The notes below the pieces were generated by a model that ran no database searches, was not told where the DNA came from, and saw only the letters and a program-made list of their open reading frames with translations. A stretch of DNA of 51,040 bases from Gemella sp. (lineage in GTDB: Bacteria; Bacillota; Bacilli; Staphylococcales; Gemellaceae), in assembly GCA_030529855.1 (NCBI GenBank), contig JAUMWC010000012.1, positions 1 to 51,040 on the forward strand, given 5' to 3'. A program made the translations under genes and the position numbers. This document shows, piece after piece, positions 27,060 to 35,372 of the stretch. Numbering within the stretch: the first letter of the stretch is position 1; each line of letters starts with the position of its first letter.

Positions 27060-27992
27060 TTATCTCAACACTTCTGCAACTCTCAATTTGGCACTCCTAG
27101 AACGATTATTTTCTTCAAGTTCCTTTTCACTTGGAAGTATTGGCTTTCTTGTTATATTTTTTAATTTTGCTTTAAATTCTTCTGGAATTATTGGTAAATT
27201 CCTTGGAACATCTTGTTCTTTTGAATAAGAATTAAATATTTGCTTGCATATTCTATCTTCTAGTGAATGGAAACTAATTACTGAAATTCTTCCACCTACA
27301 TTAGTTATTTTTATAGCCTGTTCTAACGATGATTCAAAAACTCCTAATTCATTATTCACAGCGATTCTTATTGCTTGGAATACTCTCTTAGCAGGATGAC
27401 CTCCTGTTCTTCGTGCAGCTGCTGGAATTGAGTTTTTTATAATATCTACTAGTTCAAATGTCGTTTCAATATTTTTTTCTTCTCTAATTTTTTCTATATT
27501 TCTAGCAATTTGTTTTGAAAATTTTTCTTCTCCATAGCGGTAGAATATTTTTACAAGTTCATGATAATCATACTCATTTACAATTTCATAAGCTGATACT
27601 TCTGCATCTGTATCCATTCTCATATCTAGTCTAGTATCGTAGTTATATGAGAACCCTCTTTCTGGTGTGTCTAATTGTGGTGAAGAAACACCTAAATCAT
27701 AAAGTACTCCATCAACTTTATCTACTCCTAATTTAGAAAGTTCTTCTTCTAAATTTTCAAAATTTGATTTGATAAATACAACTTTGTCTATATATTCCGA
27801 TAATTTTACCTTTGCATTATCTATTGCTATTTGATCTTGATCAAATGCATATAATTTACCAGTTGTAAGTTTTTTTAAAATCTCTAAGCTATGTCCTGCG
27901 CCTCCTAAGGTGCAGTCAACATATATTCCATCTTCTTTTATATTTAATCCGTCTACTGCCTCTTCCAGAAGCACACTATAATGCTTAAACAT
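27060..27992 (-). CDS. rsmH: 16S rRNA (cytosine-1402-N4)-methyltransferase
   Basis: A 310-residue SAM-dependent enzyme (formerly MraW). It begins [15 protein letters not shown], binds SAM at [10 protein letters not shown], and carries the [10 protein letters not shown] and [16 protein letters not shown] blocks, with [10 protein letters not shown] near the C-terminus. It methylates C1402 in the ribosomal P site. It lies 16 bases after mraZ, in the usual dcw order. Confidence 0.97.
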   Translation of the reverse strand: MFKHYSVLLEEAVDGLNIKEDGIYVDCTLGGAGHSLEILKKLTTGKLYAFDQDQIAIDNAKVKLSEYIDKVVFIKSNFENLEEELSKLGVDKVDGVLYDLGVSSPQLDTPERGFSYNYDTRLDMRMDTDAEVSAYEIVNEYDYHELVKIFYRYGEEKFSKQIARNIEKIREEKNIETTFELVDIIKNSIPAAARRTGGHPAKRVFQAIRIAVNNELGVFESSLEQAIKITNVGGRISVISFHSLEDRICKQIFNSYSKEQDVPRNLPIIPEEFKAKLKNITRKPILPSEKELEENNRSRSAKLRVAEVLR

Positions 27993-28008
27993 TGATTTCT
28001 CCTATTTT

Positions 28009-28437
28009 TTAAAATTCAAAATCTAATTCTTCTGCAATTTCTTCAAATGTTTCCTCACTGTCTAATAACTGTGATTCCCATTTTTCTTTACTCCAAATTT
28101 CAATTCTATTTGATACACCATTTACCACACATTCTTTACCTAAATCTGCATGGTCTATTAGTGCCTGGGGAATATTTATTCTCCCCTGTTTATCAACTTC
28201 TACTTCACTAGCTCCAGAAAAGAAGAAACGTTGAAAAGCACGAGCATTTTTTTTGGTTAATGGTAGTGACTTAATTTTGCTCTCAGCTTTTTGCCATTCA
28301 AGTAGTGTATAGCCAAATAAACAAGAGTCTAATCCCCTTGTTATAATAAATTTTTCACCTAGTTCATCTCTGAATTTTGCAGGCATAGATATACGCCCTT
28401 TTGCGTCCATTTTATTATTATATTGACCTATAAACAC
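28009..28437 (-). CDS. mraZ: Transcriptional regulator MraZ
   Basis: A DNA-binding regulator of the division cluster, 142 residues with two SpoVT/AbrB-like repeats. Each repeat carries the MraZ signature: [14 protein letters not shown] in the first and [13 protein letters not shown] in the second. The GTG at 28437 is chosen because the protein then begins [15 protein letters not shown], like other MraZ proteins, and lies eight bases after AAAGGTGG. An ATG 14 codons upstream has no ribosome site and would add residues not seen in the family. MraZ is expected to bind the GTGG repeats in its own promoter. Confidence 0.93.
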   Translation of the reverse strand: MFIGQYNNKMDAKGRISMPAKFRDELGEKFIITRGLDSCLFGYTLLEWQKAESKIKSLPLTKKNARAFQRFFFSGASEVEVDKQGRINIPQALIDHADLGKECVVNGVSNRIEIWSKEKWESQLLDSEETFEEIAEELDFEF

Positions 28438-28465
28438 ATACTTCACCACCTTTATATATAATTTA

Positions 28466-28490
28466 CCACATTTCCCCACTTTTTTCCACT
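28466..28490 (-). promoter_or_regulatory. MraZ operator: three GTGG direct repeats in 10-bp phase
   Basis: On the minus strand GTGG begins at 28489, 28479 and 28469, exactly 10 bases apart. A fourth at 28449-28446 is in the same phase (two turns on) and coincides with the ribosome site. MraZ proteins in other bacteria bind TGGGN-type direct repeats spaced one helical turn apart. The repeats are immediately upstream of the AT-rich TTATATATAAA that may hold the -10. Confidence 0.75.
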
Positions 28491-28525
28491 ATTATTGGAA
28501 TTTTTATTAAATTTTAATCAAAAAT

Positions 28526-28566
28526 AAAAAAAGCGGTAGAAATTCTAATTTTCTACCACTTTTTTG
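28526..28566. terminator. Intrinsic terminator between the thioredoxin-like gene and mraZ
   Basis: AGTGGTAGAAA pairs with a TTTCTACCGCT-type arm, flanked by A and T runs. It lies directly after the thioredoxin-like gene's stop. Confidence 0.85.
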
Positions 28567-28572
28567 TGTGAC

Positions 28573-28914
28573 TTATTCTTTTATAAATTTTATAATCGCA
28601 TCTTCAGATAGTGATGAATCACATACTACTTTTACATCTGAATTTCTTGAGACAAGTAGTCCAGGAACGGTTTTAATTTCATATTTAGATCTAAATGCTG
28701 AAAGTGTTCCATCTGAAAAATCTTCACTATTTAAAAAGTGAACTTTTATCCCTTCTTTTTTAGCAACTGAAGAAATCTTTGGGGCAAATCTTAAGCAATA
28801 TGGACAAGTTGCTCTCCCTACAAATAATACGAACGAGTCAGTTTCATTTATTGCTTTTTCTGCTTCTGACGAATTTACAAGTGGAAAATCTTTTACATAA
28901 TCAAAAAATGACAT
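28573..28914 (-). CDS. Thioredoxin-like thiol-disulfide protein (Bta/PedC type)
   Basis: A 113-residue thioredoxin-fold protein with the redox motif CPYC at 37-40 (in RATCPYCLRFAPK) and the cis-proline in TVPGLLV. It has no signal peptide. The sequence around the CxxC resembles the 'bacteriocin transport accessory' (Bta/PedC) group often found in streptococci and lactic acid bacteria. No bacteriocin genes are nearby, so a general cytoplasmic thiol-disulfide role is equally possible. It appears monocistronic. Confidence 0.8.
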   Translation of the reverse strand: MSFFDYVKDFPLVNSSEAEKAINETDSFVLFVGRATCPYCLRFAPKISSVAKKEGIKVHFLNSEDFSDGTLSAFRSKYEIKTVPGLLVSRNSDVKVVCDSSLSEDAIIKFIKE

Positions 28915-28955
28915 ATCTTTCTCTCCTTAAACTTTTTATATTAAAATTTTAACAT

Positions 28956-28993
28956 ATAAAAAAAGATAAGCAAAAATTTTTGCTTACCTTTTA
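28956..28993 (-). terminator. Intrinsic terminator after the TerC-family gene
   Basis: AAAAGGTAAGCAAAAA pairs with TTTTTGCTTATCTTTT and is followed by a T run on the minus strand. Confidence 0.85.
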
Positions 28994-28999
28994 AATAAA

Positions 29000-29770
29000 T
29001 TATTTAGACATTTTTTCATTAAGTTTTTTCGAATATAAGAATCCAAAAAGTGCTAATCCAAATAATACTAACCAGAATGTAGCTGTCCATGCTGCTGAAT
29101 GTGCAAAACCGTGTGGTAATAGAGCGATAGCTTCATGTTCTGCTGCTATAACTAATAACTTAATACCCACCCATCCTACAATAAGGAAGGCTGCTAATTC
29201 TAAACCAGGTTGTGTTTTTAAAACTTTAATGAAGAAGTTTGCTGCAAAACGCATTAAAATAACTCCAGCAAGACCTCCTAGAACCATTACTGCAAATGGT
29301 CCAGCATTAATTCCACCGATAGTCACATCAGTTATACTTGGTAATGTTATAGCTATTGCTACTGCCGCTAAAATTGAATCTACTGCAAATGCAATATCTG
29401 TTAATTCTACTTTTAGAACTGTCATCCAGAAACCACTTTGTTTTTTAGGTGCAACTTCTTCTTCAGCTTCATCTTTTCCTAATTTGGCATAAAATTCTTT
29501 AATGTGTGAAATTGACATGTATAGTAAGTATAATCCACCCACAACTTGAATTTGCCAATATTTAGCAAGAATTGTTATTAGGAAAATAGCTATAACTCGG
29601 AAAACTAATGCTCCCACTAATCCATACATTAGGGCTTGTTTTTGTTGTTTTGGTGGCAAGTGCCTAACCATTATCGCTAAAACTATAGCATTGTCTGCAG
29701 ATAATAAACCTTCTAAAACTATTAAACTTATCAGTACTATTCCATACTGAATCAAAATCTGTGTATCCAT
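29000..29770 (-). CDS. TerC family membrane protein, probable manganese exporter
   Basis: A 256-residue membrane protein with about seven helices. The TerC-family acidic motifs are present: LEGLLSADNAIVLAIMVRHLP near the start and ELTDIAFAVDSILAAVAI in the middle, with the aspartates in membrane segments. It is preceded by a yybP-ykoY riboswitch, the Mn2+ sensor that commonly controls TerC-family (YkoY/MeeF-type) Mn2+ export genes. This supports a role in manganese homeostasis or metalation of secreted proteins rather than tellurite resistance. The ATG follows AAAGGAG. It is a single-gene unit with its own consensus promoter and terminator. Confidence 0.92.
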   Translation of the reverse strand: MDTQILIQYGIVLISLIVLEGLLSADNAIVLAIMVRHLPPKQQKQALMYGLVGALVFRVIAIFLITILAKYWQIQVVGGLYLLYMSISHIKEFYAKLGKDEAEEEVAPKKQSGFWMTVLKVELTDIAFAVDSILAAVAIAITLPSITDVTIGGINAGPFAVMVLGGLAGVILMRFAANFFIKVLKTQPGLELAAFLIVGWVGIKLLVIAAEHEAIALLPHGFAHSAAWTATFWLVLFGLALFGFLYSKKLNEKMSK

Positions 29771-29786
29771 TCTTTTCTCCTTTCAA

Positions 29787-29825
29787 TATAAAAAGACCCC
29801 TGCTTTTAAATAAAGCAAAGGTCTT
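29787..29825 (-). terminator. Riboswitch-controlled terminator upstream of the TerC-family gene
   Basis: AAGACCTTTGCTTT pairs imperfectly with AAAGCAGGGGTCTT and is followed by TTTTATAT. The 5' arm is part of the aptamer's conserved 3' sequence, so metal binding should prevent terminator formation. Confidence 0.85.
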
Positions 29826-29918
29826 ACTAAATAACAACGTTATCTCTAGCACCGATAGAACTATCTATGAAATGACGATACTAGAAACTCATTAAGAGTT
29901 AAGTTACTCCCCTTTGAT
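29812..29918 (-). promoter_or_regulatory. yybP-ykoY (Mn2+) riboswitch
   Basis: The conserved 5' block AAAGGGGAGTAACT (from 29915) and the conserved 3' block AGTAAGACCTTTGC (to 29812) are both present. This is the known consensus pair for yybP-ykoY RNAs. It sits between a consensus promoter and a TerC-family gene, its usual partner; Mn2+ should turn the gene on. Confidence 0.93.
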
Positions 29919-29931
29919 ATGATACTTTAGT

Positions 29932-29960
29932 ATTATACTCAAAATAAGATTTAATGTCAA
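29932..29960 (-). promoter_or_regulatory. Consensus promoter of the TerC transcript
   Basis: A perfect -35 TTGACA (29955-29960) and a perfect -10 TATAAT (29932-29937) with a 17-base spacer. The -35 ends one base short of the preceding permease stop codon. Confidence 0.9.
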
Positions 29961-30680
29961 CTAATTATTCTTTATTAACTTCACTATCAATGATATAAAG
30001 AAAATACATATAGAATATATTAGTAATTGAATAATATTGGAAATTTCTAAATTAGTACTTACTGCAGATATTTTTAAGAATGAATCAGAAAATATATCAC
30101 CTGAAAGGTTCATCGAGTATTGGTTTCTCAAAAAATCTCTTATAAAAGTTAACATAGTTAATAATAATATACTAATCATCATAGCGATATGTCCATTATT
30201 AAAAATTACTACTATCATCAGCGCTAAATTTGTAACAAAAAATAATATTACTACTGAGAAGACTATATTATTTTTCATAATAACATTCAACAGCGAATCC
30301 GTACCATTTGTATAATACACCACCGCTATATAAATCCCTGTTAGTAAAATATAAAAAAGAAAAACAATAAAGTAATTTGCTAAGATTTTACTAAATAAAT
30401 TGTAAAATCTTGATATTTTAGAAATTCTTATAAATTTATATATTTTATCTATGTAATCTTTTCTGTACGAGTATGTGATATTTACCACTACAAATACTAT
30501 ACTCATCACTAATATCAATTTCAAGTTATAATTAAATATAAATTCTTCCTTATTTATATCTGTATTCTTAAAGTAAGTATTTTCTAAAATTGATATTCCT
30601 AATAATAAAATCACTGAGATTACGGTATAAATATAGTTAAGTTTTCTTTTGAAAATCTTTAGTAATTCACTCCATAGCAT
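29961..30680 (-). CDS. ABC-2-like membrane protein (permease partner)
   Basis: A 239-residue hydrophobic protein with about six membrane helices. It has a cytoplasmic N-terminal LLKIFKRKLN stretch, as in ABC-2 type permeases. It is encoded six bases after the ATPase-like gene and was probably made to work with it. No substrate-specific motif is recognised. A clear terminator is not seen; the next promoter begins at its stop codon. The partner ATPase is degenerate, so ordinary ATP-driven transport by this pair is doubtful. Confidence 0.65.
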   Translation of the reverse strand: MLWSELLKIFKRKLNYIYTVISVILLLGISILENTYFKNTDINKEEFIFNYNLKLILVMSIVFVVVNITYSYRKDYIDKIYKFIRISKISRFYNLFSKILANYFIVFLFYILLTGIYIAVVYYTNGTDSLLNVIMKNNIVFSVVILFFVTNLALMIVVIFNNGHIAMMISILLLTMLTFIRDFLRNQYSMNLSGDIFSDSFLKISAVSTNLEISNIIQLLIYSICIFFISLIVKLIKNN

Positions 30681-30686
30681 ATAATA

Positions 30687-31523
30687 CTATTCTCCTTTCA
30701 CATATAAATCATCATTTTCTGCAAAATCACTTATATTATATACTTCTATATTATTACTCACAAAATAATACAAGGCTGCTTCTATATTGGATTTCTCTAT
30801 GATAAATTTCTTATTTACCACCGTAAAATCAAATGGTAATCTTTTCTCAAGTTCTTTCTCATTTATATCTGATAATTCTAGCACAACTAATTTACTAATA
30901 ATATCAAAATCTTTTTTCTTCCCAAAATATTCTTGTTTAACTCCATCCATCATTAATGTATGAGTCATCAATGAGCTTATTTCGTTATAATCTCTCGCTA
31001 ATACTATTATATTTTTTTCTAGTGAACTCATTTTTTTTCTTAAAAAACTTGAAATAAGTTTACTATTTATATATTTTCTTTCTGATAAATCTAAGACAAC
31101 TAGCTCTTTTGAAAAGAAATATGCTAATAAAATTTCAACACGTTCTTTTTCTCCAGTTTCTAAATCAGAGTATCTTTTTTTCTCATCTAAGGCTAGTTCT
31201 TCAAAACATTTCAATACTTCTTCTTTTTTTATTCTAATACCATTTATACTAAATAGAAATCTGAAATTTTGATATAAACTAAAGTTAGAATATAGTCCTT
31301 CATCAGAAAATAGATATGTTCCTATTTGTTTCCTTATATCACTTCCATTAACAAGTACTTTCCCTCTATAATCTTCTTTTTTTGAAAAAATATTTTTAAA
31401 TATTTTTAAAATTTTTATATCACTGTTAATAATAGCTAACGACTCTTTATCAGCTAATTGAAATTCTACTGCTAATTCATCATTACCTATTCTTTTTTTA
31501 AAATCTACAAACTGTAAAGACAT
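30687..31523 (-). CDS. Degenerate ABC ATPase-like protein (no Walker A lysine, no catalytic Glu)
   Basis: A 278-residue protein whose layout follows an ABC ATPase but whose active site is lost. The P-loop region (29-40) reads LAIINSDIKILK instead of GxxGxGKS/T. The signature region is LETGEKERVE (121-130), keeping only the glycine and arginine of LSGGQ-R. Walker B is LVVLDL (141-146), with leucine where the catalytic glutamate should be. The H-loop position reads ARD (176-178). The YRGKVLVNGSDI, EGLYSNFSLYQNF and MMDGV landmarks show the family origin. The frame is intact with a good promoter and ribosome site (AGAGGG), so it is a maintained pseudo-ATPase rather than a decayed gene. Confidence 0.7.
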   Translation of the reverse strand: MSLQFVDFKKRIGNDELAVEFQLADKESLAIINSDIKILKIFKNIFSKKEDYRGKVLVNGSDIRKQIGTYLFSDEGLYSNFSLYQNFRFLFSINGIRIKKEEVLKCFEELALDEKKRYSDLETGEKERVEILLAYFFSKELVVLDLSERKYINSKLISSFLRKKMSSLEKNIIVLARDYNEISSLMTHTLMMDGVKQEYFGKKKDFDIISKLVVLELSDINEKELEKRLPFDFTVVNKKFIIEKSNIEAALYYFVSNNIEVYNISDFAENDDLYVKGE

Positions 31524-31555
31524 ACATACCCTCTTCGTTAATATATTATTAGTTA

Positions 31556-31584
31556 ATGATATATCAAATATCTATCTATTTCAA
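31556..31584 (-). promoter_or_regulatory. Promoter of the ABC-like gene pair
   Basis: A -35 TTGAAA (31579-31584) and -10 TATCAT (31556-31561) with a 17-base spacer, just after the topA terminator. Confidence 0.75.
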
Positions 31585-31587
31585 ATA

Positions 31588-31618
31588 TAAAAGGAGAAAG
31601 TTAAACTTTCTCCTTTTA
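31588..31618. terminator. Intrinsic terminator after topA
   Basis: A perfect AAAAGGAGAAAGTT/AACTTTCTCCTTTT palindrome next to the topA stop. Confidence 0.85.
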
Positions 31619-31620
31619 TA

Positions 31621-33663
31621 TTATTTTTCTTTGTAATCACATGATGCACACAATACATGTTTTTTATTCTCATATAAAGTGTTTTGACATTTCGGACACT
31701 GTCTATTTATCGGTTTATCCCAAGAAACAAATTCACATTTAGGGAAATCTTCACATCCATAAAATACTTTACCTTTTTTTGATTTTTTCTCAAGTATTTC
31801 ATGCTTTTTACACGATGGACATTTTACTCCTACTTTTTTCTGAATTGTTTCTGTATAACGACAATCTGGGAAATTTGAACACGCTACGAATTTACCAAAT
31901 TTTCCTAATTTGTATAATAATGGTGAATCGCATTCTGGACATTTTTCTCCAGTATATTCTTTCTGAATTTCAACTTTATCCAGTTCTTTTTCAGCTTTTA
32001 CTACATCTTTTTCAAAGTTTGAATAGAAATCATAGATAGCATGTTGCCATTTAATATCACCTTCTGCTATCTTATCTAAATCACTTTCTAATTTAGCAGT
32101 AAATTCAACATTTATTATATTAGGGAAATACTCTGCTATCATATTAGATACTATTTCACCTAATTCTGTAGGTGCAAATGCTTTATTATTTAATTTAGCA
32201 TAATATCTTTTTTGCAACGTTTCAATAATAGTTGCATATGTAGATGGTCTTCCTATACCTAACTCTTCTAAACTAGCGATTAATTTTGCTTCCGAATACC
32301 TTGCAGGTGGTTGTGTGAAGTGCTGTTCACCTTTAATTTCTTTGTATTTCGCCTTATCCCCTTCTTCAAAAGTCGCAGGAATTTTTATTTTTTCTTTTTC
32401 CTTCAATACTTTTAAGAAACCTTCAAAAACAACTTTCGAATCAGATGCTTTATAGATTACTTGGTTATTTTCGAAAGTAGTCGATCTTGTTTCGTAAACA
32501 GCTGGAGCCATTTGACTTGCAACAAATCTATTCCAAATTAGTGTGTATAACTTCAATTGGTCTGGTGTCAAATAATCCTTAACTAAATCGGGACTAAAGT
32601 TAACATTTGTTGGCCTTATACCTTCATGGGCATCTTGAACATTCTTATTACCTTTACTTTTCTTAGTAAAGGTTGCTGCATACTCTTTACCAAATTGTTC
32701 AGAAATATAAGCATAGGCTTGTTTCTTTGCTTCTTCAGAAATCCTAGTAGAGTCTGTTCTCATATAAGTAATAAGACCTGTAACTCCACCTAATTTTTTT
32801 AAGTTTACTCCTTCATATAGTTCTTGAGCAACACTCATTGTTTTTCTTGTTTTAAAGTTTATTTTTCTCGATGCATCTTGTTGCATAGTTGATGTTGTAA
32901 ATACATTAGGTGCTGTTCTATTTTTATTAGATTTACTTACTTCTACTACATCAAAAGTATCACCTTTTATTGCTTTTAAAATAACATCTACATCTTTTTT
33001 TGTATTTAATTTAATTTTCTCACCTTTGTACGAATAAAAATTAGCAGATAACACTTTTCTATCTTTTATAAAGTCTATTGGTATAGTCCAATATTCTTCT
33101 GGAATAAAGTTTCTAATTTCATTTTCTCTATCAACAATTAGTTTAAGTGATGCACTTTGTACACGTCCTGCTGATAATTTTGGTTTTACTTTTTTCCATA
33201 ATACAGGTGATATATTGTATCCTACTAATCTATCCAAAACACGTCTAGCTTGTTGAGAATCAACCAAATTAGAATCAATCTCTCTAGGATGTTTTATTGC
33301 TTCTTTTACTGCATCTTTTGTTATCTCATTGAAGATAACCCTATTTTTCCCTTCTTCTAAATTAAGAATAGATGCAATATGCCAAGCAATAGCTTCCCCT
33401 TCTCTATCAGGATCGGATGCTAAATAAACATTTTTCATTCCTTTAGCTTCTTTTTTTAGCGACTTAATTAAGTCACCTTTCCCCCTAATTGAGATGTAAT
33501 CAGCATTAATATTTTCTTTATCAACTACTTCAACACCCATTCTACTCTTAGGTAAGTCTTTAATGTGCCCCTTAGATGATATTACTTTATATTTTTTTCC
33601 TAAATATTTTTCTATTGTTTTAGCTTTTGATGGCGACTCAACAATAACCAAATTTTCTGCCAT
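31621..33663 (-). CDS. topA: DNA topoisomerase I
   Basis: A type IA enzyme that relaxes negative supercoils. The 680-residue protein has the Toprim domain at the N-terminus ([24 protein letters not shown] at about 84-90), the active-site tyrosine Y300 in [11 protein letters not shown], and a C-terminal tail with three zinc-ribbon-like units (paired CPxC...C...C motifs) plus a last CPKC...CASC. It is transcribed from its own consensus-like promoter, separately from map, and is followed by a terminator. Confidence 0.98.
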   Translation of the reverse strand: MAENLVIVESPSKAKTIEKYLGKKYKVISSKGHIKDLPKSRMGVEVVDKENINADYISIRGKGDLIKSLKKEAKGMKNVYLASDPDREGEAIAWHIASILNLEEGKNRVIFNEITKDAVKEAIKHPREIDSNLVDSQQARRVLDRLVGYNISPVLWKKVKPKLSAGRVQSASLKLIVDRENEIRNFIPEEYWTIPIDFIKDRKVLSANFYSYKGEKIKLNTKKDVDVILKAIKGDTFDVVEVSKSNKNRTAPNVFTTSTMQQDASRKINFKTRKTMSVAQELYEGVNLKKLGGVTGLITYMRTDSTRISEEAKKQAYAYISEQFGKEYAATFTKKSKGNKNVQDAHEGIRPTNVNFSPDLVKDYLTPDQLKLYTLIWNRFVASQMAPAVYETRSTTFENNQVIYKASDSKVVFEGFLKVLKEKEKIKIPATFEEGDKAKYKEIKGEQHFTQPPARYSEAKLIASLEELGIGRPSTYATIIETLQKRYYAKLNNKAFAPTELGEIVSNMIAEYFPNIINVEFTAKLESDLDKIAEGDIKWQHAIYDFYSNFEKDVVKAEKELDKVEIQKEYTGEKCPECDSPLLYKLGKFGKFVACSNFPDCRYTETIQKKVGVKCPSCKKHEILEKKSKKGKVFYGCEDFPKCEFVSWDKPINRQCPKCQNTLYENKKHVLCASCDYKEK

Positions 33664-33697
33664 AAATTTCTCCTATGTTAATAAACTAAGCTATTGT

Positions 33698-33726
33698 ATG
33701 ATAATTTATTTTTATAAAATTGTCAA
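33698..33726 (-). promoter_or_regulatory. Promoter of topA
   Basis: A -35 TTGACA (33721-33726) and -10 TATCAT (33698-33703) with a 17-base spacer, in the map-topA gap. Confidence 0.85.
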
Positions 33727-33738
33727 CTCAAATAGCGA

Positions 33739-34500
33739 TTAATCTAATTTTGTTAGTATTAATGGTTCTTCATTTTCTCTTATTACAATTGTGTGCTCAT
33801 ATTGAGCGATGTACGATCCATCTTTACTAACTAATTCCCACTCATCTTTTCCACTATTTGATACTTCTTTTGCTTTCGTCGAAACGAATGGTTCTACTGC
33901 TAAGCATAGACCGTCTTTTAATATCATGTTGTCCCAAGGATCAAAATAGTTGAATACATGATTTGGTTCTTGGTGAAGAGACGTTCCTATTCCGTGTCCA
34001 GTTAAGTTTTCAATAACTTCTAATTTATGCTCTTTTATTTTTTTATGAACATTTTTTCCTATTTGATTTATTTTCTTTCCAGCTTGAGCATATTTAATTC
34101 CTTCAAAAAACGCTTCTTTAGCTACATCACAGACCTTTTGTTTCATCTCATCATCACATTTTCCTACAACAAATGAAATACCTGTATCTGCATAATATCC
34201 ATCTTTACATCCTGAAACATCTATATTAAGTAGATCTCCATCTTTTAATATTTTAGAATTAGACGGTATTCCATGCGCAGCTTGGTGATTCAATGAAATA
34301 CAAGTGTAGCCTGGAAAATCATATTCAGTTATAGGCGCTGATTTAGCTCCAAATTTTTCAAATAATTCTTTTGCTATATTATCTAATTCTTTAGTAGATA
34401 CACCAGGAACTGCCGCTTCCTGCATTGTATCTCTAATAGTAGCACAAATTTTACCTATTTCTTTCATTTTTTCTAATTGTTCTTCTGTTTTGATTATCAT
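33739..34500 (-). CDS. map: Type I methionine aminopeptidase
   Basis: Removes the initiator methionine from new proteins. The 253-residue pita-bread enzyme shows the metal-ligand motifs: HQAAHGIPS with INHQ-like ISLNHQ, NIDVSGCKDGYYADTG (two aspartates), TGHGIGTSLHQEP (histidine) and AVEPF plus a C-terminal EHT (glutamates). It starts three bases after the HAD phosphatase gene and is probably translated from the same message. Confidence 0.97.
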   Translation of the reverse strand: MIIKTEEQLEKMKEIGKICATIRDTMQEAAVPGVSTKELDNIAKELFEKFGAKSAPITEYDFPGYTCISLNHQAAHGIPSNSKILKDGDLLNIDVSGCKDGYYADTGISFVVGKCDDEMKQKVCDVAKEAFFEGIKYAQAGKKINQIGKNVHKKIKEHKLEVIENLTGHGIGTSLHQEPNHVFNYFDPWDNMILKDGLCLAVEPFVSTKAKEVSNSGKDEWELVSKDGSYIAQYEHTIVIRENEEPLILTKLD

Positions 34501-34503
34501 ACC

Positions 34504-35280
34504 TTATACTCCTTTATTTTCAAGAAATTCATTTAAATTTTCAAATGTATATGTTGGTTGTTTTTCTTTAGAAAGTACTTCTTCTTTACTAGTTACACCA
34601 GTTTGAACATGGATAGTATCTATCCCTATATTTATACCTGACATAATATCCGTATCATAATTATCTCCAACCATTACAATCTCTTCTTTTTTATAACCAA
34701 ATTTTTCTATGGCTAGTTCCATTATTATTGTGCTAGGCTTTCCAATTACAACAGCTTCTCTAGATGTTGCATACTCCAAAAATTTAACCTGACCACCATT
34801 ACTCGGTGTCATTCCATTTTCAGTAGGTAATAACTTGTCTGGATTAGTAGCTATAAAAGGAATACCTCTTTGAAGTGCTAAAGATGCATCACTTAACTTA
34901 TCATAAGTTAACTTTCTATCTAAACCTATAATTACTGCATCAGCATCACTGTGCCCAACTAAGTTTAAATTATTATCTTCTAGTGCTTCTCTTAATCCCT
35001 GCTCACCTATAACATGTATATTTTTATAATTTTTTTTATGTGCATATTCTGATGCTGCTAGTGCTGAAGTATATATATGCTCTTCTGATGTAGTTATCCC
35101 CATACTTTCCAATTTTGCAACTACTTGACTCGCTGTTTTTGTAGAATTATTAGTTATAAATAAGTAATCAAGATTACTTTCTTCTAAATACTCTACAAAT
35201 TTTTTAGAGTGTTTTATAGGTGTATTCCCTGTATATATAGTTCCATCTAAATCAATTAGATATAATTTATAATCTTTCAT
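34504..35280 (-). CDS. HAD-IIA (NagD/YutF-type) phosphatase
   Basis: A 258-residue haloacid-dehalogenase hydrolase with DxDGT at D10-T14 (IDLDGTIYTG), FITNNSTK, a KPS motif (VIGKPS) and the motif III/IV block MVGDNYDTDIMSG. It matches the Bacillota NagD-like group (YutF), which dephosphorylates small sugar phosphates or nucleotides; the true substrate is unknown. It is first in a probable operon with map. The ATG follows AGGGG. Confidence 0.9.
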   Translation of the reverse strand: MKDYKLYLIDLDGTIYTGNTPIKHSKKFVEYLEESNLDYLFITNNSTKTASQVVAKLESMGITTSEEHIYTSALAASEYAHKKNYKNIHVIGEQGLREALEDNNLNLVGHSDADAVIIGLDRKLTYDKLSDASLALQRGIPFIATNPDKLLPTENGMTPSNGGQVKFLEYATSREAVVIGKPSTIIMELAIEKFGYKKEEIVMVGDNYDTDIMSGINIGIDTIHVQTGVTSKEEVLSKEKQPTYTFENLNEFLENKGV

Positions 35281-35309
35281 ACATATCCCCTAATTTATTA
35301 ATACCCTTA

Positions 35310-35315
35310 ATTATA
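35310..35315 (-). promoter_or_regulatory. Extended -10 promoter of the HAD phosphatase-map operon
   Basis: TGGTATAAT (TGn TATAAT) lies about 30 bases before the start codon, without a clear -35. Confidence 0.5.
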
Positions 35316-35344
35316 CCACAAATACTAGCATCATAGGAAGACTC

Positions 35345-35372
35345 CAAAATAAAAAAGCCATTAGGCTTCTTT
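35345..35372. terminator. Intrinsic terminator after the aminotransferase gene
   Basis: AAGAAGCC/GGCTTTTTT hairpin with a T run, overlapping the gene's last codons. Confidence 0.8.

Noticed and set aside
28438..28479. ATG start for MraZ 14 codons upstream
   Set aside because: No ribosome site, extra residues not found in the family, and it would place the start within the operator/promoter.
28573..28914. Bacteriocin locus suggested by the Bta-like thioredoxin
   Set aside because: No bacteriocin precursor, exporter or immunity gene is visible nearby.
29961..31523. Calling the ABC-like pair an active peptide or drug exporter
   Set aside because: The nucleotide-binding motifs are absent, so an active-transport function cannot be supported.
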